Origin: G963556115 sp963678205
Lineage (GTDB): Bacteria > Planctomycetota > SZUA-567
DNA: 64,000 bases
Direction: 5' to 3'
NCBI GenBank assembly: GCA_963678205.1
Contig: OY782760.1
Location: 62,001 to 126,000, forward strand
Shown: one piece after another, positions 46,712 through 56,899 of the stretch
How positions within the stretch are numbered: position 1 is the first letter of the stretch
Layout: each line of letters starts with the position of its first letter
Translations under genes and position numbers: made by a program
Notes under the pieces: generated by a model
What the model saw: the letters and a program-made list of their open reading frames with translations, nothing else
Told to the model about the DNA's origin: nothing
The model's database searches: none

Positions 46712-48899
46712 TAATAAAAAGCGAATCCCATAACGCCAAATATAAGTCCTCAGCAACACAAACCACATTCTCACGCTTACACCCAAAGTTCTCTGCTATA
46801 TCCCCCACAATCTGACGAGTAACCGGCACTCTTGGTGAAGCAACAAGAACATTAAAATCTTCGTGATTTTCTATCTCATGAACACTTGCAACAAAATTAA
46901 GACCACAACGGCGCACACCTTCCTGAACCATCTTCGAATAATTACAATCCCCTACCAATAACCAATGCATATTAGAAGTATACTTTGCACATAAATACCT
47001 ACCTATCCGCTCACCAAACCAGATAAGATCCTGATCAAAAGTATCTTCAAAAAATGTATAACCCTGTGAAAGGTTATTCTTATGATACGATTTAAAATCA
47101 ACTGGAGTTGCGTTAATAATACATTCACGATCCATACCAACGCTGAGAAGATGCTCTGTAAATTCCTCAGGAGATTGCAACCCTGCAAAAATAACCGCAT
47201 CAAGCTCATACAAACGCTCAAACTCCTGAATATCAACACCAGCATACTGTGTGCTGAAAAAATTATTAAGAACTGGAGGACAAAGAACACGAATACCGGA
47301 AAAGTCTATACTATTTTCTTGACAAATATACAAAATCGCCATTAAGAAGTGATACGAACCCGCAAGACAAATTCTTTTATTTTGCTTAATTGCTGAAATA
47401 ATTTTTTCGCTATATTCCTTTTTTGCCAATGTATTGTTATGAATATCAAACAAAGTAAAAGACATACAATTTGAACACGCGTAAAGGTAAACAGGAAAAG
47501 AATTTATTAATATTTCAGCCCCACAGTTATGACACTTTGCCTTTTGTGTCTCAACATCAAAATCATATGACATATAATGCTTGATATTCTGATAATACAG
47601 CTTAATATTCGCAGAAGCAAGAGACTCGACATACTGCTCATCAGTCATCTGTGTCACATTCGGATATAACTCTCCCATCCCCGCCTCAATAGTCACTCTT
47701 GTTTTAGCGCTATTGTTACACAGACCGGAAAAATACTCCATTTCATCTGTAATTTTATTTTCTGCTATAGCTATCTCGTACACTTTTGTTCCTGGATATA
47801 CTAACAACCGCGCCGGATGAATTCCATTATTCTGAATATGATTTTCAACAAAATAGTCAGCAGTTTTATCGATAGATTCAGGAGTATCTCCTAAATTTCC
47901 AATTAAAAACCCAGCATTGGAGTTCAATTTCAGCTCTTTTATCTTTGCAAATAACACATCAATATTATCTGTTGTAATATCTTTTCCCATCGCCTTGAGA
48001 GCTTGATTATCATAAGCCTCAACACCAACAAACACAGTACGGCATCCTGATTCAACAAGAGGAGCCAGTAGTTCAGGGTTAAAATCAGCTCTTATCGAAA
48101 TAGAGTATGAAAGATTTATTCCAGACTTAATATAAAGAGAACAGAACTCTTTTATATCTTCTTCTCTAGTATAAAAAATCTCTGACAACACAAAAAAACT
48201 TCTTACAACGTATTTTTCAACCGCACTTTTCAATTCCTCAATAAGTTCCAGAGGAGGTCGCACCCTATGTCCCCTAAATGTAGGCGCACAAAAAGTACAC
48301 CTGCCTACGCACCCCAAACCTGATATCAATGGATATGTTTTCTCCATACCAGCAAAACCGGTCATACTGTTATCCATATAATATTGAAGTTCAATATCAT
48401 CCCAACATGGACGAAAATTATCCAGTGGAATTCTATTATCACATTTGTTATACACAAAATTACCTGAATCCTTATAAGCAATACCCAGAATTTCAGCGAA
48501 ATTATTATCTTTATTTATCAGTTGCTCAGACAAGTTGATCAGTGCGGGAAATGCGTCTTTCAAGACAAAGAAGTCAACATCAAGTCTCTCAAGAATCCTC
48601 AAAGGTGCAGAAGTAACCCGACCACCAACAATAATTGGAATATCCGCATTACATTTCTTAACACTTGAGATCACATCTCTGATTTTATAAAAACTGAAGA
48701 TCAGACCACCCGTACCGACAGCAAAGTAGCTGGAAAAATCTAGCTCGGAAAAATCACCGTCATAAAACTGCATATCAATAAAATCATATGGAATATTGCA
48801 ATCTTTCAAGCTTGAGATTATATATGCGAAATTTAAAGGTACAAAGTCTAACTTTGGGGCAATTAAAAGTAGCTTTTTAGTACTTAAGATCTGATTCAT
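46704..48899 (-). CDS. B12-binding-type radical SAM enzyme 2 with zinc ribbon and C-terminal Rossmann-like domain
   Basis: 731 residues. The N-terminal cobalamin-binding-like region is about 1-160 (KLLLIAPKLDFVPLNFAYII, IIVGGRVTSAPLRIL). The radical SAM core has CVGRCTFC near residue 197. Residues about 455-480 carry a four-cysteine zinc ribbon (CHNCG, then CSNC). The last 250 residues hold a Rossmann-like unit (KRICLAGSYHFLMAILYIC) and a repeat of it (MHWLLVGDCNYSKMVQEGV). This architecture is longer than common radical SAM methylases. Its substrate is unknown; location suggests glycan or carrier-lipid modification. Confidence 0.85.
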   Translation of the reverse strand: MNQILSTKKLLLIAPKLDFVPLNFAYIISSLKDCNIPYDFIDMQFYDGDFSELDFSSYFAVGTGGLIFSFYKIRDVISSVKKCNADIPIIVGGRVTSAPLRILERLDVDFFVLKDAFPALINLSEQLINKDNNFAEILGIAYKDSGNFVYNKCDNRIPLDNFRPCWDDIELQYYMDNSMTGFAGMEKTYPLISGLGCVGRCTFCAPTFRGHRVRPPLELIEELKSAVEKYVVRSFFVLSEIFYTREEDIKEFCSLYIKSGINLSYSISIRADFNPELLAPLVESGCRTVFVGVEAYDNQALKAMGKDITTDNIDVLFAKIKELKLNSNAGFLIGNLGDTPESIDKTADYFVENHIQNNGIHPARLLVYPGTKVYEIAIAENKITDEMEYFSGLCNNSAKTRVTIEAGMGELYPNVTQMTDEQYVESLASANIKLYYQNIKHYMSYDFDVETQKAKCHNCGAEILINSFPVYLYACSNCMSFTLFDIHNNTLAKKEYSEKIISAIKQNKRICLAGSYHFLMAILYICQENSIDFSGIRVLCPPVLNNFFSTQYAGVDIQEFERLYELDAVIFAGLQSPEEFTEHLLSVGMDRECIINATPVDFKSYHKNNLSQGYTFFEDTFDQDLIWFGERIGRYLCAKYTSNMHWLLVGDCNYSKMVQEGVRRCGLNFVASVHEIENHEDFNVLVASPRVPVTRQIVGDIAENFGCKRENVVCVAEDLYLALWDSLFISE

Positions 48900-49302
48900 T
48901 AAGTTTTATCGCCTAAAAAATACAAATTTATAATGCGTAGTGACATAGAAATGGTAGGCTCCTACCTTTAACCTTCTAAATCACTTATATTATAACAACA
49001 TTGTTATATATGCGGTTGTATTCTCATTGTCTTTAGGCTAATATAATATAAATTATTATGACATATTTTAAGAGTTTATGACAGGTCAACATTATTAAGC
49101 ATATAGCAATAATCATAATAGGATATCATATGCTTATTTACTTAGCTAATACTAATCGATAAGTTCAAATTTTTAAGCCACATCCCACAATTTAACACCA
49201 TACTCATACTACAAAAAACTATACCTCTGTCAAGCTCTTCAAAAAACTAATTGCCTGTATTTTGCAGTACCCTTAGAAAACTGGACACCAACTATACGTC
49301 AT
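48900..49302. other. Intergenic region
   Basis: A/T-rich sequence between the second radical SAM gene and an IS3-family relic. A small hairpin GGTAGG-CT-CCTACC lies about 55 bp upstream of the radical SAM start. No gene is seen. Confidence 0.5.
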
Positions 49303-49500
49303 CTACTCTACAACCTTACACTTCTTCTCAGACTCACCAAGGATAAAACACCCTAAGCAGTTGTGATACCTTTCAATATTGCATAATGCTTCGATATACC
49401 AAAACATCTCTCGCTTTGCTTCTGCAAAACTGATGAATTTTCTACCCTTAATATATCCTTGTTAAGTTTCAAGAAAAAGTTTCCCTGTACCGCATATCAA
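49275..49500 (-). pseudogene. IS3-family transposase 3' remnant (first)
   Basis: Read on the minus strand, a frame ending at 49303 encodes RKFISFAEAKREMFWYIEAL followed by YHNCLG, the C-terminal signature of IS3-family OrfB. An IS-end-like TGTCCAGTTTTCT follows at about 49275-49287. The rest of the element is missing. Confidence 0.75.
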
Positions 49501-49536
49501 GTCGGATAGTTCATAGGAGAATAATGCGACAAAGAG

Positions 49537-51138
49537 TCATGTATATTGACTAATTATTGTCTTAAAGTGAACATACCAGTCTTTGGACGTAAAGCTTTCC
49601 ACTGGTGCTGGTACTTGCGATAAAATATTCTTCTCTTCCGACAAAAGAGTATCATCGCCATGAAGGAGTGCATTAGCCGCAGAGAGTGCGGGATGCTTAA
49701 GATTCATGGTTTGCTGAAATATTTCTTGCACTTCAGTTGCCCCACCCACGATAGAATATATAATCGCCAGATACGCACACTCTAACGGATCATTATACTT
49801 ACCCAGACCGCATTGATTCATTATATGATGTCCATTCAAAGAAAAGTAAGCGAATGCTTTGCGAATATCTTTGGAAAACAAAGAGACAATCCCCATGCCG
49901 ATCCTTGCAACAGGGTGGTACTCAATGTATTCCATTACATGCTGAAATTTATTTCTTGCCTCTGGAAGCAGGTCATTCATCAAGTGATTAAACCCGGCAT
50001 TACAGCCATCAATTAATAAGTCCGGGCCATTTAAGATTCGCCTGATATCGTTCCTACTCTTTGATACAATCTTAAGTTTGAAGATACTTTCCTGTACGAT
50101 CTTTTCATTACGACCTAATTGTTTCCTCAATTTATACCATTCAACCATAGGAATTAATAGGTTGTTTTCATCGACCCAACTATGAGCTAAATCATAGCCT
50201 GCGGCTGTTATACGTTCGAGCAGGCCTTCTTCACTAAAAAGCTTCTCAAGTTTATCAACAACATTTTCTGGTGTTGCAAACACACAGTTAACCATATCTT
50301 TAAAACCATATTCTTTAAGAATTGCAGATTCTTCGGTTATGAGACAACTCCTGGAAGCAGGAATTTCAAAGTGTTTTGCAAGAAAGTTGTTCTGCTCTGT
50401 GCCACAGGTAATACAAGCATGACATCGATTTATCATTTTTGAGTATTCTACTCCTGTAAGCGTAGGCGCACCGTTAATAATCGCAGAAGTGATAGGAGCA
50501 GCATGAAAGATGTTGATGCGATTTTGTAGCTTGCTCATAACTCCTCTGCGCCAAGGATAATGTTTATTATTATTATTCAAGGCAAATCCACGCCCAAAAG
50601 CGCCAATAGCAATATCCTTCGGTAATCCGTAATCTTTTAGTACAGGTCTCACTGTCAATGCGTTGGATTGATGAAAAACGGGTAAATCATGAGTTTCATA
50701 GCTCAGTTCATTAGGAACACTCAGGGAACAAAAGCATGCCTCAGCTTTTAATTTACGGAGGAATTGGTAACATGCATATTTAGAAGGTGAATATTTGTCA
50801 TTAAAAAAAATCCCTATGCGCGGTATTTCAGGATAAGCATCAATATTTTTAGGAAAGGAGACTTCATCAGCTCTCAATTGTTCTATCGGAGGAAGAAAGA
50901 GTATTAACTCAATTCCCCAACGCTCGATTGCTTCTTCTAGATCACAGTCAAAAGGTGTCAGTATGTAATCAAAGTAAGCGCCCTCACATCCAATTTGGTA
51001 GCTATTTTTCGGAATAAAATAATTCTTTTCAATTTTAAACAAATGAGAATTCTCTTCACTTTTGTAGGCAATTTCCATCAATGGCGGAACTACCAGCAGA
51101 ACCTTAACTTTTCTGTCTTTCATGCTCTTTGTTCCCAA
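49537..51138 (-). CDS. GT-B glycosyltransferase-like protein (CgeB-type) with helical C-terminus
   Basis: 533 residues. Residues 1-340 have the CgeB/DUF3880-like order: a Rossmann N-domain (KVKVLLVVPPLMEIAY), IGIFFNDKYSPSKYACYQFL, and a donor-binding half with NFLAKHFEIPASRSCLITEE, HACITCGTEQ and EYGFKDMVNCVF. The last 160 residues are helical and may be TPR-like (LLPEARNKFQHVMEYIEYHP). It probably transfers a sugar in the island's glycan. It is flanked by IS relics, downstream one at 49303 and upstream ones beyond 51540, so it may have been moved with them. Confidence 0.75.
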   Translation of the reverse strand: MGTKSMKDRKVKVLLVVPPLMEIAYKSEENSHLFKIEKNYFIPKNSYQIGCEGAYFDYILTPFDCDLEEAIERWGIELILFLPPIEQLRADEVSFPKNIDAYPEIPRIGIFFNDKYSPSKYACYQFLRKLKAEACFCSLSVPNELSYETHDLPVFHQSNALTVRPVLKDYGLPKDIAIGAFGRGFALNNNNKHYPWRRGVMSKLQNRINIFHAAPITSAIINGAPTLTGVEYSKMINRCHACITCGTEQNNFLAKHFEIPASRSCLITEESAILKEYGFKDMVNCVFATPENVVDKLEKLFSEEGLLERITAAGYDLAHSWVDENNLLIPMVEWYKLRKQLGRNEKIVQESIFKLKIVSKSRNDIRRILNGPDLLIDGCNAGFNHLMNDLLPEARNKFQHVMEYIEYHPVARIGMGIVSLFSKDIRKAFAYFSLNGHHIMNQCGLGKYNDPLECAYLAIIYSIVGGATEVQEIFQQTMNLKHPALSAANALLHGDDTLLSEEKNILSQVPAPVESFTSKDWYVHFKTIISQYT

Positions 51139-51540
51139 TATTAAAATTGTTTTGAATATAGTGCTTTAGGCAATAAAAAAAGATAGTAATGTGATCGATA
51201 CAGTTTTTGAGAAAGGCTTACTATTTTTCATTACTATATGACTACATTATCATAACCTTACTTCAAAACATTATACTGATACGAGGACGCTATTTCAAAG
51301 GAATTTTCTCAGATACATATACAAAAAGCTTTGGATAATATATCGATAACCTTACTATTTCATCATTCACTCAAGTAATTTGAATCCAAGATACGAATCA
51401 ATTCATATATTTTATAATTGGCTTTATAGTAATTACTATTTTAAGTTTTCAAAAAATATAGTAAAATACGAAATTTACTAATCATAAAGGTAACAAAGTG
51501 AGTATAAATATACTATAAAGCAAACGATACGAATTAAGTC
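51139..51540. other. Intergenic region between glycosyltransferase and IS relics
   Basis: About 400 A/T-rich bases, with nothing recognisable beyond the expected promoter of the 51138 gene. Confidence 0.5.
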
Positions 51541-51544
51541 TTTA

Positions 51545-51665
51545 CCTTACTGACTCTCTTTTGCAAAGAACGCTGTCGCTTTTTTTAAATCTCAACCTCT
51601 TGTTTGAACCTCATGTTCTCTTTACGCAGAGCCTTTATTTCTTTGGCTGAATATGTTATCACAAT
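51545..51665 (-). pseudogene. IS3-family OrfA 3' remnant (second)
   Basis: The minus strand reads AKEIKALRKENMRFKQEVEI, a stop, then KKRQRSLQKRV in the same frame, with a shifted frame matching the AFFAKES end. This is the leucine-zipper C-terminus of an IS3-family OrfA. It is short, frameshifted and oriented opposite to the next relic. Confidence 0.65.
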
Positions 51666-51764
51666 TAAAGAGCTACTATCTGTTCCTTTTATTTTCTTAG
51701 GCCATTGTCTAAGAATGATAATGGGTACTCCTAATTACCCATCTGCTCCTGCTCTCACGCAGAA

Positions 51765-52697
51765 GCAATAGAACTTGCAAAGCATAGAAAAAAGATAAAG
51801 ATATTAAAAGAGGAACATGAAATACTAAAAAAAGCAGCTGCGTTCTTTGCAAAAGAGAGCCTATAAAGTTCGCTTGGATTTATTCTCACAAGAATGAGTA
51901 CCAGTAGTGAGAATATGTAATGTTCTCAAAGCAAGCAAAAGTGGCTACTATAAGCATCTAAATAAGAATCCATCTGCAACTGAGCAGAAGAAAGAAGTAA
52001 TAGCATTTCATGCTAGAGTGTTCTATAGAGAATCTAATTGTATTTACGGTTACAGAAAGATTCATGAGGACTTTATCAACGAACTACCAGAGGTGTCTTG
52101 CTCAAAAGATACTTTACGTAAAGCAATGCAAGACAATGAGTTGTTTAGCTGCACGAAGGAAAAGCACAGGTATATTTCTGGTGATTAAAGCAATATATTT
52201 GAGTACCCTAGGAACAGGTTGAATAGAAATTACACTACTTGCTAAAATCAACCTCAAATGGAGATATAACTCAGATCAAGACAAAAGAGGGTTTGCTGTA
52301 TCTTTCTGTGGTTATGGATTTGTTCTCTAGAAAAGTAGTTGGATGATCAGTTAGCACAGACCAAAATTCTGCTTTTGTATGCCTGTCATTGGAGAATACA
52401 ATTGAGCAGAGAATGATTGATGGGTATGTATTATTTCATAGCAATAGAGGGACTTAATTCAGTAGTGACGAGACACAAGACTTTCTATTATCCCATGGTA
52501 TAGAGAGTAGCATGAGTCCTAAAGAAGACCCGTGGAGTAACGCAGTTCAAGAGAGCTTCTTTCAGAAGCTTAAATATGAGTTGATTAGAGAAAGGGTATA
52601 TGGTAATATTGAAGAAGCTAAAAAAGAGTTATTTTGGTACATAGAGATATTCTATAATAGACGTAGGCGTAATCAATATTTGGTCTGCCCCCTATAA
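51765..52697 (+). pseudogene. Degenerate IS3-family element, OrfA tail plus OrfB (third)
   Basis: The OrfA tail (IELAKHRKKIKILKEEHEIL, then AAAFFAKESL) is followed by OrfB pieces: an intact 93-codon part (RICNVLKASKSGYYKHLNK, then YGYRKIHEDF) and later FHSNRGT, SSMSPKEDPWSNAVQESFF and EEAKKELFWYIEIFYNRRRR. Frameshifts at about 51890 and 52190 and several stops break it. The second catalytic Asp (normally HSDRG) is Asn, and a stop follows it. It cannot encode active transposase. Confidence 0.85.
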
Positions 52698-52706
52698 CGC
52701 TACCAC

Positions 52707-53585
52707 TTAGTTTACAATTATTTTGATATCAGTGCAAGTCCGTAGTAGCGTAGCTACGGAGGAGTTGTAATGATACTCACCTCTTTTTTCTGTAACAACC
52801 TCTGGTGCTGGTGGCTTATATCCAAGTGAACTATGAGGCCTAATTGTATTATAATATCCTTACGCCAATCTTTAATCACTACCTGTGCTTCTAATAGTGT
52901 ATCAAACCGTTCACGGTTGAGCAATTCATCTCTAAATCTACTATGGAAACTTTCTACAAAGCCATTCTCCCATGGACTGCCTGATTCAATATAAAGGGGC
53001 TTTACATCAAGCTTATCCAACCAGTCACGAAGTTCCTCTGCTATAAATTCAGAACCATTATCACTACAAATATGCTCTGGAACTCCTCTTTCTAAGAATA
53101 GTTCATTAAGTGTATCAATTACATCATCTGATTTTAGTTTACGCGCTACTTTAAGCTCCAAACATTCACGACTAAATTCATCGAATACAGTTAAAATCTT
53201 AATAGGCCTACCATCACGAGTACGATCAAATATAAAATCATAACTCCAAACATGATTCTTATATGTTGGACGAAGCCTATAACATGATCCATCATTAAAC
53301 CACAATATACTCTTCTTTGGCTGCCTTTTAGGTACTTTCAGACCCTGTTGTCTCCAGATTCTTTCGACACGCTTATGATTTACTCGCCAACCTTCATTAC
53401 GTAGCATGCCGATAATCATGCGATAGCCGTACCTTCCATATTTACAGGCAAGTTATACTATTCGCCTCATTAATGGTTCTTCATCACTTTTGATCACTAA
53501 CTTACGTCTCTAAGTTGATCTGGCTTGCCCTAGAACTTTACATGCCCGACGCTGCGATACATTAAACTTTATTTGAACATGAGTA
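52707..53585 (-). pseudogene. IS407-like OrfB transposase, two nonsense codons and a frameshift
   Basis: The DDE catalytic residues are visible in VWSYDFIFDRT, ICSDNGSEF and WENGFVESFHSRF. The N-terminal part reads VSQRRACKVLGQARST, stop, RRKLV, then RRIV, stop, LACKYGRYGYRMIIG. A one-base deletion after VIKDWRK (about 52860) shifts the C-terminus, which continues in another frame as YYNTIRPHSSLGYKPPAPEV to a stop at 52707. The uninterrupted part is 52754-53419. Confidence 0.9.
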
Positions 53586-53610
53586 ACAACCTTGCGTCGT
53601 TTAGCCAGGC

Positions 53611-53888
53611 TTAGAAGTTTCCCTCCGCTGCTTCCTTTAAAATGGAATTATCAAGAGATAAGTTTGCTACTAACTTCTTTAACTGAGCATTTTTCTTCTC
53701 GAGTGCTTTAAGTTTCTTCGCTTTATCAGCGCTCATTTTACCATACTTTTTCTGCCATTTGTAGAATGTATACTGAGTGATATTTAGCTTACGACACGCT
53801 TCCTGTAAGCTTTTACCTACCCTTTTAATACTTCCACTTCTCTGATAATTCTGATCGCCTGCTCAACTGATGTCTTCTTGCCCTTCAT
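53611..53888 (-). pseudogene. IS407-like OrfA with frameshift
   Basis: Starts MKGKKTSVEQAIRIIREVEV. A frameshift and stop at about 53820 interrupt it, and the correct sequence continues in another frame as SLQEACRKLNITQYTFYKWQ, KKYGKMSADKAKKLKALEKK and LSLDNSILKEAAEGNF to TAA at 53611. This is a typical helix-turn-helix plus leucine-zipper OrfA. Confidence 0.85.
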
Positions 53889-53918
53889 GGTATTCATCTC
53901 CGTATGTGGCTACTTCTA

Positions 53919-56078
53919 TTAAAATTTGCCGAATTCTTCATCGTCAAGATGTATCTGTTCCTGTGGCTTAATGATTGAGGCGTTATCTGGATATTGTACG
54001 TTTTTCTGAGTCTTATCTGGAACAGGCTTCTTTCTGGTTCTAGAACTTCCTGTTGCAGACGCTTGTTGCTGCATTAATTTGAAATTACTGATAAGCTTTT
54101 TAAGTATTTCTGAATTGTTCACCATTAATTCTGCTGCTTCGGCTGTCTCTGTAGCACTATAAGTATTCTGCTCTGTGATGGAGTTTACATGATTCAATTC
54201 ACTGTTTACTTTGGCAATACCGCTTGCCTGTTCGTTTGAGGCTGCTGATATTCCCTTGATCAGATCTGTTGTTTTGGTAATGTTATCTGCTATTTCATTC
54301 AGAGCTTCCGCTGTCCTGGCTGATATCTCTACACCCTGATTAACCTCTAGCGTGTTGTTCTCGATAAGTTCTGCTGTCTCGGCTGCTGCTTTGGCACTGC
54401 GGGCTGCAAGATTGCGCACTTCTTCGGCGACAACAGCAAAACCTTTGCCATGCACGCCGGCTCTGGCTGCTTCCACAGTAGCGTTAAGCGCGAGAAGGTT
54501 GGTTTGGAAGGCAATGTCATCGATGGTCTTTATTACTGTCTTAGTCTTGGTGCTGTTTTCACTAATGCTGTGCATTGATTCAATCATCTGCTGCATCTGC
54601 TGCTGACCATTGATTGCCGCTTGTGTTGTCGTTGTGGAAAGGTTATTCGCAGTTGCGGCATTTTCAGAATTAGTTCTGGTGCTTTCTAGCATGCTTGCTA
54701 GTGATTCAGTGATTGTGTGGAGGCTATCTGTCTGTTCCTCTGCTCCACTTGCCAGAGCACTCGAGGTTGTGGTAACTTTATTGACATTGCTTGTGACACT
54801 ATGTACGGTTTCATTTACCTTGCTCAAAGCTTTGTTCATCTGATCAATTACGCTGTTGGTCGCCTGACTGGTTTCAATGGTTGCTTTGAGAATCTTTTCC
54901 TGATATGAGTATAGTGTGCCTATTTCATTATTACTCTTGAGGTATGGAGACATCATCTCCATTAGATGCTTGTCAGAAAAAATTGAAGCTTTTTGCTGCC
55001 AGTTGCCGGCAGCCAATTCTTTATTGGTCTTGGTCAGCAGATTGAGCTGTCCGCTAAGGGCATTGAGGCATAATGAAGCTGTTTTTATAGGGGTAGTTAT
55101 TGTCCGAACAATAAAATAAATAATTATAAAACCAATTATAAAGCCAATTATACCACCAATAGTCAGCCATATAAGAAGATTATTCAGAACCGCAAGATGT
55201 GTAGCTGTAGGTACTGAATATACAAGTTTCCACTTACTTGAACCGAGACGGAGATAGCCTATTTCTATAGATTCGCCTGTCTGTGGATCGTGATAGGTAA
55301 TTTGTGATGGAGTTGTTACCTTGCTTATTACTGTCGCAACTTCAGGGTTGAAGATTTCTGCGATATTGACTTTGTTTTCAGTAGAGGCGATTTCTGACTC
55401 ATTGGAACTTATCGAAATATTACCTGTGGCATCTACAATTCTTATTACTTCATTGATTTCAGGATCTACTTTATCAAGCAGATTATTGATTATATCTGTA
55501 ATACTGAAACCTACTCCGGCAATACCTAGAGCATTGTCTTTACTGCCCATTCTTGCATTGACAAAGACTCCATAGACCCGGTCTTTTAATGAAAGATCAT
55601 AATCAAAATTAAGGGAGCAGTTTGTATCGGCATTGAGAGCAGCCTCAAACCATGAGCTTTTGGGATCTGCAGGATCTATGGTGTAGGCTTTCTTGGTTGG
55701 TTGATCAGCAGAGGCCTGGTAATAGTTGAAGGTCGTACTGCTTGCTGCAAACGCAACCCAGTAGTTTTGGTATTCCCTGTAATGCCCCAGAGTCATGAGA
55801 CATATATCCCCCAGATCTTTGTTTTTTTCTTTACCAGAAAACCAGTTCTTGAGGGTAGGAGAGTTTGCAAGAAGGTTGCTTATTTTCCAGGCGGAAGTAA
55901 ATTCTGAGTTGATGTCAACTGCTATTGATTCTGCCTGTCTGGTTATTAAAGTTGTTTGCACCTGTTTAACTATTTGACGTTTAATTGCATAATATGATAA
56001 AAAACCGCTTATAACCAAGGCAATTATCAAACCGATCAGGCTGAACAGGTTTACTTTATATTGTAACTTCATTAACAA
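53919..56078 (-). CDS. Methyl-accepting chemotaxis protein with periplasmic Cache-like sensor
   Basis: 719 residues. Membrane segment 1 is FSLIGLIIALVISGFLSYYA. A periplasmic domain of about residues 35-300 has Cache-type features (WVAFAASSTTFNYYQASADQ, YGVFVNARMG). Segment 2 is IWLTIGGIIGFIIGFIIIYF. The signalling hairpin tip is FQTNLLALNATVEAARAGVH, followed by GKGFAVVAEEVRNLAARS, near residues 510-550. The C-terminus is charged, with no CheR-binding pentapeptide. It is intact, although an IS remnant touches its stop codon. It senses a small ligand of unknown identity. Confidence 0.93.
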   Translation of the reverse strand: MLMKLQYKVNLFSLIGLIIALVISGFLSYYAIKRQIVKQVQTTLITRQAESIAVDINSEFTSAWKISNLLANSPTLKNWFSGKEKNKDLGDICLMTLGHYREYQNYWVAFAASSTTFNYYQASADQPTKKAYTIDPADPKSSWFEAALNADTNCSLNFDYDLSLKDRVYGVFVNARMGSKDNALGIAGVGFSITDIINNLLDKVDPEINEVIRIVDATGNISISSNESEIASTENKVNIAEIFNPEVATVISKVTTPSQITYHDPQTGESIEIGYLRLGSSKWKLVYSVPTATHLAVLNNLLIWLTIGGIIGFIIGFIIIYFIVRTITTPIKTASLCLNALSGQLNLLTKTNKELAAGNWQQKASIFSDKHLMEMMSPYLKSNNEIGTLYSYQEKILKATIETSQATNSVIDQMNKALSKVNETVHSVTSNVNKVTTTSSALASGAEEQTDSLHTITESLASMLESTRTNSENAATANNLSTTTTQAAINGQQQMQQMIESMHSISENSTKTKTVIKTIDDIAFQTNLLALNATVEAARAGVHGKGFAVVAEEVRNLAARSAKAAAETAELIENNTLEVNQGVEISARTAEALNEIADNITKTTDLIKGISAASNEQASGIAKVNSELNHVNSITEQNTYSATETAEAAELMVNNSEILKKLISNFKLMQQQASATGSSRTRKKPVPDKTQKNVQYPDNASIIKPQEQIHLDDEEFGKF

Positions 56079-56292
56079 TCCTTTCTTGCTTTACGACCAA
56101 AATTATGGTGTTTCCTGTTAATATTTGAAAGATATTGTAACGTAAATATATCTGTAAAACATTTTTCAGATCATCAAAAATAATTCACTAAAATTTTTTT
56201 AGTTTTATATTTTGTTTTAAGTATATCACTAAAATTGTACTATGCAATTGTATCTTAAAAATTACTTAAGAAACATTAGGGGAGGGAAGAAT

Positions 56293-56899
56293 AGTCTCAA
56301 CACTCTCAGGTGTTCCGCAAGGCGCATGCAGGATGCTTAGAGCTGTTAAGGCAAAGAAATCAACTGAAGAGAATTATGCAAAATTATACAACTCAGCAGT
56401 TGAGGAATTCTCAAAGCTTCCTATACGTGTTCACGCAAACGGTACGATTACAGCCAATGACTTCACGTACATGGTCGCAAGCATCACAAGGATATCGATT
56501 TGGTAGTTCTGGACTACATGCAGCTGTGTAGATCCAGCTATTCCGGTCAGGATTCACGAGAGCGGATTGACGAGATATCCCGAACGCATACACCTTGCGA
56601 CAAAGTACAACGTTGGAATCGTTGTCCTAGCCCAGCTTTCACGAGATAGCGCAAAGACAGGCAGAGCCAAAGACGACGGCAGACCCAAGCTCTGGCATCT
56701 GAAGGAGTCCAGCTCTATCGAACAGGATGCCGACCACGTAATACTACTCTATCGCGAGAAAGCCAAGAATGCTGATTCTGAAACTCTTGAGCTGGACATC
56801 TGCAAAAACCGACACGGTCAGACCGGACGTCTAAACTTTATTTTCGACCTGATTACAGGCATAATTTACGACCCAAAGGAGAATAATACAAATGAGTAA
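56293..56899 (+). pseudogene. DnaB-like replicative helicase relic
   Basis: Pieces of the DnaB C-terminal domain appear in three frames: SGVPQGACRMLRAVKAKKS and FSKLPIRVHANGTITANDF; then KHHKDIDLVVLDYMQLCRSS and DSRERIDEIS (Walker B); then KYNVGIVVLAQLSRDSAKTG, SSSIEQDADHVILLYREKAK to a stop at 56899. Two frameshifts (about 56475 and 56585) and loss of the N-terminal half and Walker A make it non-functional. It is probably the replication gene of the original element. Confidence 0.85.

Larger units (their letters stand above)
52697..53905 (-). mobile_element. IS3-family (IS407-like group) insertion sequence, inactive
   Basis: OrfA lies at 53611-53888 and OrfB at 52707 to about 53585, minus strand. 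The left end lies close to GTCTGCCCCCTATAACG at about 52684-52700; the right end is uncertain because it abuts the chemoreceptor stop codon. Both open frames are broken (listed separately), so it cannot transpose alone. Confidence 0.8.

Noticed and set aside
46712..46786. Longer version of the small basic ORF starting at 46786
   Set aside because: Those 25 codons lie inside the radical SAM coding sequence; the GTG at 46711 explains the frame with minimal overlap.
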